This document shows, piece after piece, positions 1-12,200 of a stretch of DNA of 64,000 nt. The notes below the pieces were generated by a model. It ran no database searches. It was not told the origin of the DNA and saw nothing but the letters and a program-made list of their open reading frames with translations. Position 1 is the first letter of the stretch. Each line of letters opens with the position of its first letter. Both the position numbers and the translations under genes were made by a program. This DNA comes from Undaria pinnatifida. Lineage: Eukaryota; Sar; Phaeophyceae; Laminariales; Alariaceae. The DNA is taken from NCBI GenBank assembly GCA_012845835.1, contig JABAKD010000016.1, positions 20,977,196-21,041,195 of the forward strand, given 5' to 3'.

Positions 1-2
1 CT

Positions 3-158
3 TCCTTCTGGAAGAGGGACACGCACGTGGAGAATGCCGAGGGCATGGAGACAGCTATGGGAATGTTTGGTGAGACCTCCCGCCCTGTTCACGACAAGCA
101 GACTGGCAAGGCTGTCAAGTCAGGCCTTGGCATGCTTTGTGGCGATGTGGAGGGCTAA
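3..158 (+). CDS. 3' terminal coding stretch of an unrecognised gene
   Basis: An open frame enters from the left edge and runs 51 codons to a TAA at 156-158. The peptide is hydrophilic, with no low-complexity run. It includes RDTHVENAEGMETAMG near its start and ends with CGDVEG. I do not recognise the family. The frame has no ATG near the edge and the sequence quickly becomes non-coding after the stop, so this looks like the last exon of a plus-strand gene whose body lies to the left. A chance open frame of this size is possible. Confidence 0.4.
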   Translation, partial: SFWKRDTHVENAEGMETAMGMFGETSRPVHDKQTGKAVKSGLGMLCGDVEG

Positions 159-3100
159 AGGGTGGCGCGCCCGCTCGGAACCGAGTTAAAGCAGCTATTT
201 GATCCGGAGGTTGGCTTGGAGAGGCAACGTCATCGTTGTTGTGCGCAAAAAGCAGTAATAAGGGGGGGGGGGGGGGGTGTACTCAATCCATGCATACCCG
301 TAGCTTTAATGCCATTGATACTCGCGCGCCTACAACGCCAGGACGCAGCACGTCCGGTTTTCATCGGCCATGCAGACATCCTGTGTACCAAGCGCGAAGC
401 TCCATGAAGCCTTCAGGGCGTCGCGTGAAGAGTGAGCAGCATCCTACATCGCAAGAACCTCTTACATGTTGTGAAGCGACCTCCGCCCCTTGTGCGTACT
501 TTCTTGCCTATCGGATGACAGCTTCGAAGTGATATGTTTGTTTTGTGGCAGGGCCACTTCCGGAGACAGCAGTGAGGATGCGATGCAATTGCCTCAGGGG
601 TGATTTATTTTGTGCACACTACGTGATATCATCCCTCTTCCGAGAGGTTTTGGTTCTGCACTCCGCACAATATGATCTAGCTCGACCGCTCTGCACCATA
701 TACGATCTAACTAGACAACCATCTCAGGGGGGAGGGGGGGGGGGGGCTAAGCTTTTTTTTTCCTCAGTCATTTGACTATTGACCACGCATCCTTTCGGAA
801 CGGAGCAGCAGCGAGAGGTAGAGTAAATACATCTCATCGCATTGAACCCCACGCCAGTGGGGCCAGTACGTGCGACGCTGTTGAGATGACGCTTGTTCTC
901 ACACCAGGTGTATAGTCAGGTATACAATACCTGGAATACAGAATGACAGCCCTCCTACACACCAGGCTCTGTCTTGTCGGCGAAAGCCCGACGCACTGTG
1001 TCGTGGCTTGGAAAGGATGCGAGGGTTTGTGATCGGACCGAGTACGGCAGTATATTGCGAGTAGTACGCCCCCCGCCCCCCCTGCTCTAGGCGAGGCTTC
1101 TATGGGAGAAGGTGGGGGCGTTAGAAAGTGAAGGCAATGCGTTTAGAGGCGGTTTAAAGAGAGAAATCTGGTTGTCAAGCAGATGGGGGGCAGTGTTTAT
1201 TCGGCGGCCCATCGTGAGTGGGACGAGCTGCGTAGATAGTAGATGTTCTATATAGTAGCGGTAGCGACCGCTGCCTCACACCGGCCACTTATGTGTGAGC
1301 ACATGTACTGGGGTGTGTTTGAGGTTCATGTGCGAGTTTGCGTTTTTGCCGGTCGATTCGATTGTACGGTGCCCACAGGGTGGAATAGATTCATGCGTAG
1401 TATCACCCAATGTCAGTTTGATTGTGGAGCCATTCTTTGCCTAGGAAACACGCCGGAATCCCCGCGAGCTACGGTATGAGCACGTATTTAAGCTGTAAAG
1501 TCGTCCTCGGCCCGATGACATGGTCTAGATTCATGCAAAGTTATTAATAGTAACAGAGTTTTTTGGTTGAGGACTTTAAACCAAATGGTGTGACGTGCGC
1601 GGTCACCACCACCAACGGTGTGCATAGTAAGCAGGAATGAACAAGTACGGCACGAGGTAAGTATATTCGGGGTTTTAGACACTGGAAGAGGCGCACGGCA
1701 ATGACGTCGAGCTAACCTGTGCGGTTGGCTGTACCATGTAGTAGACCAGTTACAGAGGGAGTTCTCAATAGTACCGCCATGTGCCAGTCGAACACTTCGA
1801 AGTATACCAGCACTGTTCAGGTCACCGGCACTATTCTGCAAATAATTACTATAGAGAAACAATACATAGGATTCCAGTAATGCCAAGCGATACTCGACAG
1901 ACACTACAATAGAGGGCAGTGGCATTAGTGAACCGGAACTATTACCCCCCAATTATTCCCCACTGTGCGTACCCCTAAAGGTTTTCCGCAACTGACTGGC
2001 TTTTAGGTTCACACCTCGAAAAGTGTCCCTCGGCTTCCTTGTTGTATGCCGAGTATCGTCAGCTCTTCAGACATCATTCACATGTATGTTGCCGTCGTTC
2101 ATAACCGGGTAGGGTTTTTACGGATGTGCGTACTGTAGCGCTCTTTGATTGGTTATCTTCAGAGACAATTCTGTTGGAAGCTGTGAAACGAACAAGGGGT
2201 CGTGTTTGATACAACCCCAGACGATGCCTCGAATACATATATTATTTCGATGTCGTCCGAAAACGATATGACCGCAGCGGGGAGGCATGTTGCAGAAGGG
2301 ACATTAGAAATTAGCGGCCATTGAAAGTATTCGTGATCTTATGATATGTAGAGGACAGTAGGTAAGTTCAACTGTCCGAAGGATTTATGCACTGGGCCCA
2401 CTTAGTTAGGAGGATAAATCCAGCTTTTAGGCGTTGTTGGACCATCGTTACACCCCCTTCCATGTCATTTTCAGAGGCCTCTACCGTCCCACGCTGTCTT
2501 GCCTTTGTCCGACTAAGGTCGATTATTCTATCAAAAGGTAGCAAAAGTGTTTGACCATAGGCGCCACTTCTCAACCTTTATATTTCCTGCTGTTTTCTTG
2601 CACATCCCAGGTGGTGTTTTTGGTGTATATTTTTACAGCCTCTGAGATAACCTCTCAGAGCTGAACGAATTTGAGATGTATGTCCCCAAAGACTAAGATG
2701 ATGCCGCAATGTGCTAACTTCAGGCAGATGCAGAAGTGTCTCGGCCGGGGTTTGTGCGTTAAAAACACCACAAACAAGCTGGGACACTTACACCTGGCCA
2801 TTGTGTCAACAACCCCGAACGCTTCGATATGTCGGTTAGTACATCATGTCCAACTTTTTCTCTGTACAGCAATATTTGTATTCGTACCTCACAGCCTCTA
2901 CACATTAGACATTCAAGGACAACTGTGTAACATTCGCTGTAGATTGCGGATTACAACGAGTAGTTATTGTAACGATCGCCCCCTTAGCCGGAAAAGAACG
3001 GTGTGAAGACAAACGTTGTGACATTCTTATCATTTAGAGCAGAAAACACTTGGTTAGCATGACTGTTAGCGTTGCTTCCTACGTTCTTTGGTGTTGAGGC

Positions 3101-6100
3101 TTCATCTCTAAGTATTTGTGTGCTGGTCAGACATGTGACTGCTGTAACGAACACTTACCAGGTATATTGCCTACTGGTACGTAGGCTGGAAGAAAATAAT
3201 CCACGTGAACAAAAACGGGGATTAAGGATACAACAGAAGAGAGAGAGTCGTCATGGAGGGCGAAACATTTCCTGCTCACCTCGGTAACAAAGCACAAGCG
3301 AAGGATATAGTCTAGACTATATGCTGTACGGATTGCTGCACTTACCGTCTGACCGCCTCACAGTAGCGTTGCCTGAGCTCGAAAACGTCAAAACGAACGA
3401 ATAGTACACCGAGTACCCACAACGAGTTAGTAAAGCCGTCGTATCGCTGTCTGTTGTATTGCCGAAGGCTCAAACTGCGATCCTCGTGGTCATGTGTAGC
3501 GGCTTTGGAACAACTGAATATGGAATTCATACATCAGATTCCAACGCGCCTCCTTCATGAAACGCAGTCCCTACAAAAACATTGGTGATGTTCGAAATTG
3601 CTAAACAGTACACTTCGACGCATACAACGCTACTTGTTGGGCTGCTACTCGACCAAGTGACCACCAACTGTCGGGTTTAGCATTTCCGTCCCCGTAAGCA
3701 AATCGTGTGTTTTTGACGTGTTCAGGTGGATAGTGACCGATGTCGTCCAGTCAGTCGCGATAGGCGTGCTTGTCCTCCGCTTCGAACGGCAATTGTTACC
3801 ACCATGTTGGTGCTCGTGCTGGTGCCTGCATGTTACAAAATCTCTTGAACTGTGCTATACATGGCGTTGACATGCTACAAAGTTCCGGATCCCGCCGATC
3901 TAAAAAATGTATTTGCTGCCCTAGCCGCCATATGCACGGATTCCTTAGCCACATTTGGTGCGCGTTTTCAAGCACGACTCTGTGAGCTTGAGACATTGCG
4001 AGTGCATTTACGACGTATGTACTTGCCGCACTTAGTGCGCGCTTCAGCCACACCTTTGTGTGTTTTGTCATACGTCAGCTTCATGATATGTGCTTGCTAT
4101 GATTGGTGCGAGATTCAGCCATGTATAGATGACCTTGAGATACCGCAACACCACGGGTTGTGGTTGCTGCAATTGGTGCTATACCTTGAGGAATAATGTT
4201 GTGGTCTTCTCGAGGCCATGCGCAGGTTCCAACTATAACGTCGACTTTAGCCGGTTTGTGACCCCCGACCCGTGGAAATGCCGACTCAGTTACTGGCGCC
4301 CTACACCGGTGATGAACCGACGCGCTGGTGAAAATGCTGCGTCGTACTTGGTACACACACTATTAATAGGCAATCGCGAAGTCGCCTCAACAACAGATGT
4401 ATTGTATTGCCACGCGGCCTTCAAGTCTAATGGCTTCCACTTTCCTCCGAATGCTTCTGACAATGGCGTCATCCAATGCAAGGGCCCTACTCGCAGCAGT
4501 CTGCAGCTAGCTGGATGCGCAGGTGAGACGCATGTCACGGTTGAGGTGGACCCAAATCTCCTGAGCTCCTTCACCTGAGGAACTCAAGATCTCACCCAAA
4601 AATCTGATTCCGAGAAAAACGTAAAAAAGCGCAACTCGATTAACAATCCCATGGCCTAAGCGGCACTCGAAAGTATCCACGATATCCCAACAATGTCTAG
4701 CATTGGATTATCAAGTGCGGGAAACCGTCATTGAAAAGGTATTTGACCATACAAACGCTACGACTATGGCCTATTGTAGCATGCTTTGAAAACACCGACC
4801 AGATGGCCCAGATACGCGCGCCACCCTTATTGAGGCTCACACCTATTCGGATTTCGCGTTGCCACACCATTGCAAAGCAGTCGCGGCGATGGTTTTAGGC
4901 ATTAACCAGCCTGAATTTCGCCGCCAACCCCTTAACCTCGAGAGTGCAAGACAGCCCCGAACGCTGCACAGCACTGGCATTTGAGCATACTGATGGAGAC
5001 TATGAAGCGGTGGTCGCGCTGTCACTTCTGCTTCTGTTAAGAAGGCCTTAGATTCCCGGGTCGTGAGGGACATCAACGGACTTTCTGTGAACACTATAAG
5101 CGGACGGCGCAATCCGTCTGAAGTTCGACCCTCCACAGAACGGAGCCACCCAATGAAAATATACAAAAGCATGAAGCAAATAGAGACCTTGCCCTTCTCT
5201 AACGTCAGGATTGAGAAGGAATTGCCGGTAGTATCCAACGACGAAGCCGACACACCTCTCACCACTGCACACCCAATTTGACACTAATCCCAAGAGTTTC
5301 CCCATAAGAACGTGTTTTTAGGTCCAAGTATTGACGGGGATACTGCGACGGCCGCGAAGCCGCAGAGAAGCATCGGCAGGCCAGACCAGTTTGTCGGGAC
5401 TCGTCTTGTCGGTATTTATAGGCGGGCGTGATATTAATCAAGACGCAAGGCTAAATGACCACCAACTTAAAAATGGGACAGATGATTTTTTTTTGGCTAA
5501 CGGCTTGTGGGAACCGATGCGATTTTGTCTCCTGACGAGGTAGTATGCGCTCTTGTTTGTCGGTTACACGCTTGCTGGGAGCATTTACAGCGGCAAGCGA
5601 CCGGTTAAACGCGGAAACCAACGAAAGACCGGAACACCAACAACGAACCACACATCAACAACAGCATCACGAACAGTGGTGACATGTTACCTGGAAATAG
5701 CGGACAGTGGTGACATGTTACCTGGAAATAGCGGAGCCCGCTAATCAGGCAGCTGCGAGGAGTCCAAGGATCAACGTGTTCTTCATCGAATGCAAAATAT
5801 ACGACACGCACGATGTAATAAGGCAGGTGCTCAGTTGGGAGTGACAAACGATTTTCTTTCTGCTTTGGAAAAAGTGAGTGTTTATCATTTGTTTTTGTGT
5901 GTAACAGGCACGAAAACGCTGACAATGTCAAACGACATCTTACATGGATAAAATAATCTTGCGGCGGTATGACTCAACACATAAACCATTCAATACAGCG
6001 CAAGCAAATGTCTCGATTTCACTTCCACCGCGCGTCGTTAAACAACATCAAAAGATGCATGCGCACACGGTACACACGGCAATAAAAAACGCAAGCAGAA

Positions 6101-7090
6101 ATAAAGGAAGAGCCAATGAGCACATCCCCGAGTTGGACGAATGCCTCCCTGGCGCGGACACGACACGTCGTGCATTCCTCGAGGCGACTACAAATAGACA
6201 ATGTCACACTAAACGTCCCAGGCGATATGGTAAAACTCATCGACACGAGGAGGTTCATATATGTGTGTACACGGTCTCGAATGTTGTATTTTACCTTCCA
6301 CTCGTTTAGAACTTCGCCCGCGGGCAAGGTATGCCCACTGATAACTACGATTGGCCATTTGGCGAAAACGTCGGAACTAACCTAAACCGCCTACTCAGGT
6401 TAATGTTCCTAGAAGAGAAGAACCTCCAGCCGTATAGTAACGGAAGCCAACTACCTGTTTCGCCTGTGCTACAATAAAACAAGCCTGTGTTGAAAAATCG
6501 AACACCGTTTCATTCATATCATGGCGTGGCAGCGATGCTCGAACTCCTAAAGACAATTTCTCCAGAACACCAACCCTGAAAAATATTTTCAAACAAGACA
6601 CACCCTGCTAGTTGCCAGTACATGCAACTGGCGGTTGCCCCCCCCCTCCGTACTCTACGTTAGCGGCCACCCTGGTGCAAGGCAGTCCATCGATTTACCT
6701 CCTTGACAGAATGTCTGTTTTGAGATACTACCGGTATTCTAAAGGGATCAAATCGACGTGCATTCATTCGCAGCATGCCCATACCGTTCCTTGCGTACTA
6801 GCAAAACCCAAAGCTCACACAACGCCGTAGATTTCAAAACAAATTTGTGGGGCTACTGCATTCCAAATTGTATAGTAGTACCCCCCTGTGGACCAGTTTC
6901 AGACTCAGCAGCCGAGTAACAGAGCAGGGGTGCTGTCTTCTGCGATATTGGTATATTGGTAAGCTGTTTTTTTTGCTATTCCACAATGTATCCCCTCCCT
7001 CGGATACAGAAACTAAACTACTAATGTTTACGCTCACACTGCTACTGGTATCCAAAACTATATGATAAGTGCATACCGGCGAAAAAACAT
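159..7090. other. long gene-free stretch
   Basis: No gene or recognisable transposon was found in about 6.9 kb. The longest open frames (1,488-1,952 minus, 4,129-4,578 plus, 4,843-5,265 minus) show no family motif, splice-consistent partner or compositional support. The stretch holds poly-G tracts at about 262-277 and 725-746 and a short tandem duplication listed separately. It lacks the MITE copies that fill the sequence to its right, so it is a contrasting low-repeat block. Confidence 0.5.
5673..5734. repeat. 31-bp exact tandem duplication
   Basis: Two head-to-tail copies of a 31-bp unit beginning ACAGTGGTGACATGTTACC. The two units read as identical, so the duplication is recent. Confidence 0.85.
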
Positions 7091-7098
7091 ACTGTTTT

Positions 7099-7250
7099 GG
7101 TCTCCCTCAGATGGCGGAAAAGAGCCCCCGCCACGTTTACTCCACCTCAGATAGCGGACCTCCGCCAGATGACGGAGAGCAATACCACCCCCCCCGCACG
7201 GCTTCGTCCGCCTCAGATGGCGAGCATCAATTTCTTACCCCCCTGCCCCC
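7099..7250. repeat. CCTCAGATGGCGGA-type imperfect repeats
   Basis: The motif CCTCAGAT(G/A)GCGG recurs three to four times at irregular spacing in a C-rich context. No element ends were found. Confidence 0.4.
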
Positions 7251-7375
7251 TCAGTACGTTTACATGGTCGGTAGACGCCCACGTACTCCGTCCCGACATC
7301 GTGAGGATGCCGGAGTTTTTCACGCCATACGGGCTACGGCCATTCCTCATACGACGATTCCTCCCCCCTAGCGCG

Positions 7376-8170
7376 TAATACCGGCACCATTCCTACCGCC
7401 GTACACTCGAGGCTAGCAAGTCCTCTGGTACACTGGCCAAGATCTCCGGAAGGCTTCATAACCCGAAATTCAGTGAGAAGTTTCCCCTGCAAGGAAAAAC
7501 ATCAGACTTGATCGCTTTGCTCTCTCGTTCTTGCCTCAAAATCTTACGCCCCCCCCTGCCTCCCCTCCCACAGAACGTTCGGCAGACCAATCAAGATAGC
7601 ACAGTAAAACCTTGGACGGAATTCCATGCAAACGACAACGGCGAGAGTTCAAACGCCGATCGATGCGTCTATAAAGAATAATACCGACAAAATATTTCAT
7701 GGGCGATCGTTTTTTGTCGTGTTTGTCCCATTCCTCTTAGAGGAAATGGCTCGGAAACCCATCCCAGGGAGTGTTGTCATCATTCGTGTTATGCGGCGCA
7801 ATCGACACCACGTCTTCTACCGCTGCTTTCATATGTCGTTTGGGGCGCACCGATCGAGAGCTCCGGCGACTCCAGGATGCCCAAGATGCATATATTTGCA
7901 ATGTGAGGAAAACGACATCCTTGGTCGCTTCGTTCTTGCCTAATTGTAATGCCACCCCCCCTAGCACGTACTAACGGCACCACGTCTTCTACCGCTGATG
8001 AGACGTGGCCCAACATTCGTGTAGAGCACCGCTATTGAGTTCGGGCGACTCTAGGACGCCACAATAAACATGTGCATTGCCTTGTGAGAGCAAAAACAGC
8101 TGTGCTGCCCTGTGCAAGGCGGAAAAGAAAGAAACCTAGGCTGCCTCGCTCCTTCGGTCTTGTTTTCCAA
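7376..8170. repeat. three decayed direct repeats related to the 3' end of the glycosyltransferase gene
   Basis: Blocks at about 7,376-7,560, 7,790-7,970 and 7,975-8,170 share a head (ACCGGCACCATTCCTACCGC or close), a middle GCAAGGAAAA/GTGAGGAAAA and a C-rich end after CTCGTTCTTGCC. The first block's head also resembles 8,812-8,870, which covers the stop codon of the minus-strand glycosyltransferase. They look like old duplications of that gene's 3' border that then duplicated again. Alignment was by eye. Confidence 0.45.
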
Positions 8171-8486
8171 ATAAAATTACTTCACGATCACGATCCCGGA
8201 TGACGACACATTCATGTCGACCAAGGATTATGTCACCAACCAAAAATTCCAACAAAATATATATTTCCCAACCAGAAACCGCGGGCACGAAAAGTCTTTC
8301 TCAGCTCCCCTGAGCACGTCTGCACAGTTTGGGGAGCCACTCGTGCGAGACGTGAAAGTGGCCCCTCTGTCACATCCTTGGTCCGCGACCCCTCTACCTC
8401 TACCGTTGGTTGGGGGTACCAGGTGTGTCGTGGCCTTGGTCAGCAGTACCAGGTATGTCGAGTACTTTGGGTCAGCACCAGGTATT

Positions 8487-8769
8487 GGCCATGGCTACGG
8501 TATATAGGGGGAGCATAGCCTCTATTTCGCTGCCGGGTTGGGGCCACGCGTCCGAGCGATTCGGTACCTGACAGCTAAGAGTAATCAGGTGATTTGTTTG
8601 GCGCACCGTAGCTGCCATAACTATTCCATGGCGTTGTCATAGCGCAAAATGAAAAATGGCACAAAAATATACACAAAATGTGAAGACGGCACAAGGAACA
8701 GGGGGGGGGGGGGGAAGGGGGTCACTCGGGCAAGTGAGACCCACCGACTCCACGAATGTAGCCTGAGCC
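8487..8769 (-). mobile_element. MITE-1 copy (inverted-repeat element)
   Basis: The ends read GGCCATGGCTACGGTA (left) and GTAGCCTGAGCC (right), matching the MITE-1 terminal core. An inner TCACTCGGGCAAGTGA is a decayed form of the family's subterminal palindrome, beside a poly-G tract. It lies only about 60 bp beyond the stop codon of the minus-strand glycosyltransferase, so it probably sits in that gene's 3' UTR or terminator zone. No coding capacity. Confidence 0.7.
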
Positions 8770-8828
8770 TGTGCCGTGTCATTGGTCAGTACCATGTATA
8801 CCAGTGGTGAGTACTACCGGCGCCATTC

Positions 8829-9248
8829 CTACCGTTGCATGCGTGTGGCCAGCAAGTCATCCAGCGCGCCGCTCAGCAGCTCAGGCGACGCCAGGACGGG
8901 ATCGCGCCACGAGCCCGTAATAGGAACCCATAAATGGCCTCTCTCGGCTACCGCAAGGGGAGGGACAAGCTTGTACTGAGGTGGCGTACTCGATCCGTTG
9001 CATTCCGTCGAAAACAGCGAGATTCCCTTCGTTAACATTCCGGCGACCTGGCCAAACGTACTGCACCCCATCAAGACGGCGTCGGCTTGCACCATGCACG
9101 TCATGGCGTTTTGAACATCCGAGCCAACGTGGAGCACGATGGGCTGGTTGGAGACTCGGAACATGCCCGGCCGGATTGGGTTGCAGAATTTTCCAGCTTT
9201 TTTTTCGGGGCAGTCGGTGGGCGTTTCCACCTGTTCGCATGCTGGTAT
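8829..9248 (-). CDS. glycosyltransferase exon 4 (C-terminal domain)
   Basis: The acceptor GCTTACAG|ATA is at 9,249/9,248 and the stop TAG at 8,831-8,829. It encodes 139 residues, including a Cys-rich start, IVLHVGSDVQNAMTCMVQAD, VLMGCSTFGQVAGML and WVPITGSWRDP. The pattern of a short hydrophobic strand, then a Ser/Thr-containing loop, resembles the nucleotide-sugar pocket of GT-B fucosyltransferases. The frame upstream of the acceptor reads through a MITE-3 copy, which supports the acceptor as the true exon border. Confidence 0.75.
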   Translation of the reverse strand: MPACEQVETPTDCPEKKAGKFCNPIRPGMFRVSNQPIVLHVGSDVQNAMTCMVQADAVLMGCSTFGQVAGMLTKGISLFSTECNGSSTPPQYKLVPPLAVAERGHLWVPITGSWRDPVLASPELLSGALDDLLATRMQR

Positions 9249-12200
9249 CTGTAAGCACGAGAGGGTGGGTGTTCGTTGGAAGGAGCCAAAGCGAAACCTT
9301 TCGAGCTGCGTCGTGTGCTCATGAGAATGGAACAAGGAAGGAGTGCCTGTTGATCTAGTTACGTCACGAGTCGTTCTACGATAACCCCCCCCCAATTTTT
9401 CTTCGACAAAATGGCTGGTTATGAAAACCAGCTCCCGGCCGTACCTCCTGATATGCGTTGTCCTTTGCCACCTCGACGTCATCGTTTGATAGTCTTTTGC
9501 AAACAAGAATAAAATTTATCGAGATACTGTTTTTATAGAACACCTTTCCTCGGGTCTAGCAGCCATGCAACGTTCGTTACCGAAAATCGCTGGTTTGGGG
9601 GGGGGGGGGGGGGGGGGTTCGTGAAACCAGTCCCACACGACTGTTAACAATATTGTTGGAGAGACTACTGCATCTGTTGAGCTGCTTGAGTCGCGCGCGC
9701 GACCGTGAACATATGTTGCTTTATCGAAGGAACGCAATTTTTCCAAGTCGCATTTCGGGGCAGTCGGTCGGCGGGCGTTCCCGCCTAATCGAAGGTCGGT
9801 TAATCTTACGCGCATGAAACGGTGGGCAACATTGTCATGTGGGAAAATACAAGTTCCGTAGAAAAAAATCAGGGCACATGGTGAGGAGACATCCCGAAAA
9901 CAACAAGATGAAAGGCATTGAATCGCCACATGCAAGGGCAGCGGTGGATACATAGGGCACGGTAGCGGGGGGGCACTGTTGGGGGCAAACTTTGTTGTGC
10001 AGTGGCTCGGTTTCACTCGCGCCAGTGATCCCCACTTGCTCCTTTTGCAAGCCTTGAGCTTTCGCGCCGTTAAAATTCGCGATATATGAACCCGGTTAGC
10101 TACGCTGGGCCTAAAAAATGACCTATACGAGGTAGGTGTTTTTCCGTCAAGAGGTGTGTTAAGAGTCACTCGAGTGCGAGTGGTGAAAATCTGGTTGTCA
10201 GAAAAGGGGGGTAACCCTCCTGCCGTCCGTAGCCTCGGCCTGAACCACTTTGTTCCTACTCCTAAGGCTCTTATAAGTCTATTACTAGGATCATCACATG
10301 ACAACATTTGCGAACATGCTATTAATACGTACCCGATAAACAACCCCATGTCTTACCTAGGGATACCACGAATATCGTGCAGAAGAACAAAAATGAGTTT
10401 TCCGACGAATTTTGGGTTAGAGCGCCTTTACAACTGGAAACCCGTGTTTGGGGACAATATACTTGAAATTAGCATAGGCAGATATCTTGGGGATCTCAAG
10501 GGGTTAAGGAGACTCGGTGATTCAGAAACCGTTCCAGCCCCAAAGCGTCGCCTCTAATCGTAGCACGCGTCGACTACGTTTCGGTGGTCATATTCTTACT
10601 GCGTGTGCCATCTGAAACTATGCAACAAGAACTTCTAGGTCAATAATAGCCGACAGACAGTTCCAATAACGAAAGAACGAAAACAAAAACGAAGGAAAAC
10701 GGAAATAAACAAGCAGTGCTAACCACAACATCACGGACCTGATCGAGCTCAGCCGGCCACAACGGGAACTCATCGAACAATCCGGTTTCTCTCGAGGGGC
10801 ACGGCTGAACAGTCTCCGAAAAGATATGAAACATCGGCCGCTCGAGTCCTTTCCCCGCGGCTTCTCGCGAAAAGGTGTCCATGAACTGATTTAGCAGATT
10901 GAAGTAGTCCAGACTCCCATCCTGATACTCGCGTCTATCCCCCATTCGCACGTGCATGGCGACGTTTAAGCGGTTGGGTTCGAATTTGCACTCTGGGTTT
11001 TCCTCGTACCTTTAGGCAAGAAATAGAATGAGACGCGCAGGGATGTCTTGGGTGGGCGGGATTGACGTCAGCGTCCACCTAAATTTTGATTTTTGGGCGT
11101 TCTCAATTTCCGCAAGTTCGATTGAATGATACGAGGGTACCTTCAGCAAGGTACGTACCAAGGTATACCGGCGATGGTTTTCCCAATTAATACCCTACCG
11201 GAGTGATCGGAAATGTTCAGTATGTGGCAAGAATACCGGCACTCGACCCTTCGGGATGACTTCCATACCGGTACCCGATACATCGGCTAATTCGGTACGG
11301 TATCAACACTGGCACCAGACACTTCGAAAGTTCGAAACGAGCTCAAGCCTGGCACCCGACACTTCGGGAAATTTGGTACATAGTACGTCCTCAATATTTA
11401 CCGCTACCCCGACGCCTCAGAAAGTTGGGTACACACCGATCAAAACATCCTCGGTACCGGCATACCCTTGGTATGTATTAAATTTTACACGGGGCGCGAG
11501 TCAATGGACTCGTGCTACGATACAGGCGTCACTTTGATGCAATGGAGAGGTGCAGGCTTGGCCGGCCAAGAAACCGACAGTAACTCAGAAAGCTCTCCCG
11601 CCATCGCTTTTGACGAATTAGGACTCGAAAATTGGAAGCTCTACCCCTGACACCACATTGCACATGCCCAAAAAAATGTACATGAAAAATTCCAAGGCTA
11701 TATTTTTCCTGACTCAATCTCGTCGAGATTCCGCGAAAACTCAAAAGCACTAACTTTTCCAACCAAAAAATAAAACAAATCCGTTCAGAAAAAAAAATCC
11801 GATTAATGTGAAATTTGGTGGACACTGTGACGAAGACTCTGGAAGAACATCGATATAAGTTTCATTGCCCAATTTGCCATCCACGGAGAGATACTGCAAA
11901 AACATGATTCCATATATATACGTGTCCAGTGTTTTCGACAAAAAGTGAGAAAATTAAAATATCGCTGTGCCGCGCTCATTTTGTGGAGTTCGGATCTGAA
12001 AGATTGACACGTGATTTAGATCAAGCTTAAACAAACACTACGTGGAAATCGCAACAAGGAAAAAAATTGCCCACATACGGGCGGCCAAACAAAATCCATG
12101 ATCACAAAACGGACAAAAAAGTCAACATTTTTTTTTTTTTTTTTTTTGCGATTTCCAAGTAGTGTTTTGATGAGTGCGCTCTACAGTCACTTGTCAAAAT

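Noticed and set aside
4129-4578. A 149-codon plus-strand frame as a host gene
   Set aside because: No recognisable motif, overlapping open frames on the other strand of similar length, and no splice partner.
9516-10349. A 277-codon minus-strand frame
   Set aside because: It crosses a MITE-1 copy, a poly-G tract and part of a MITE-3 copy in intron 3 of the glycosyltransferase; there is no coherent protein.
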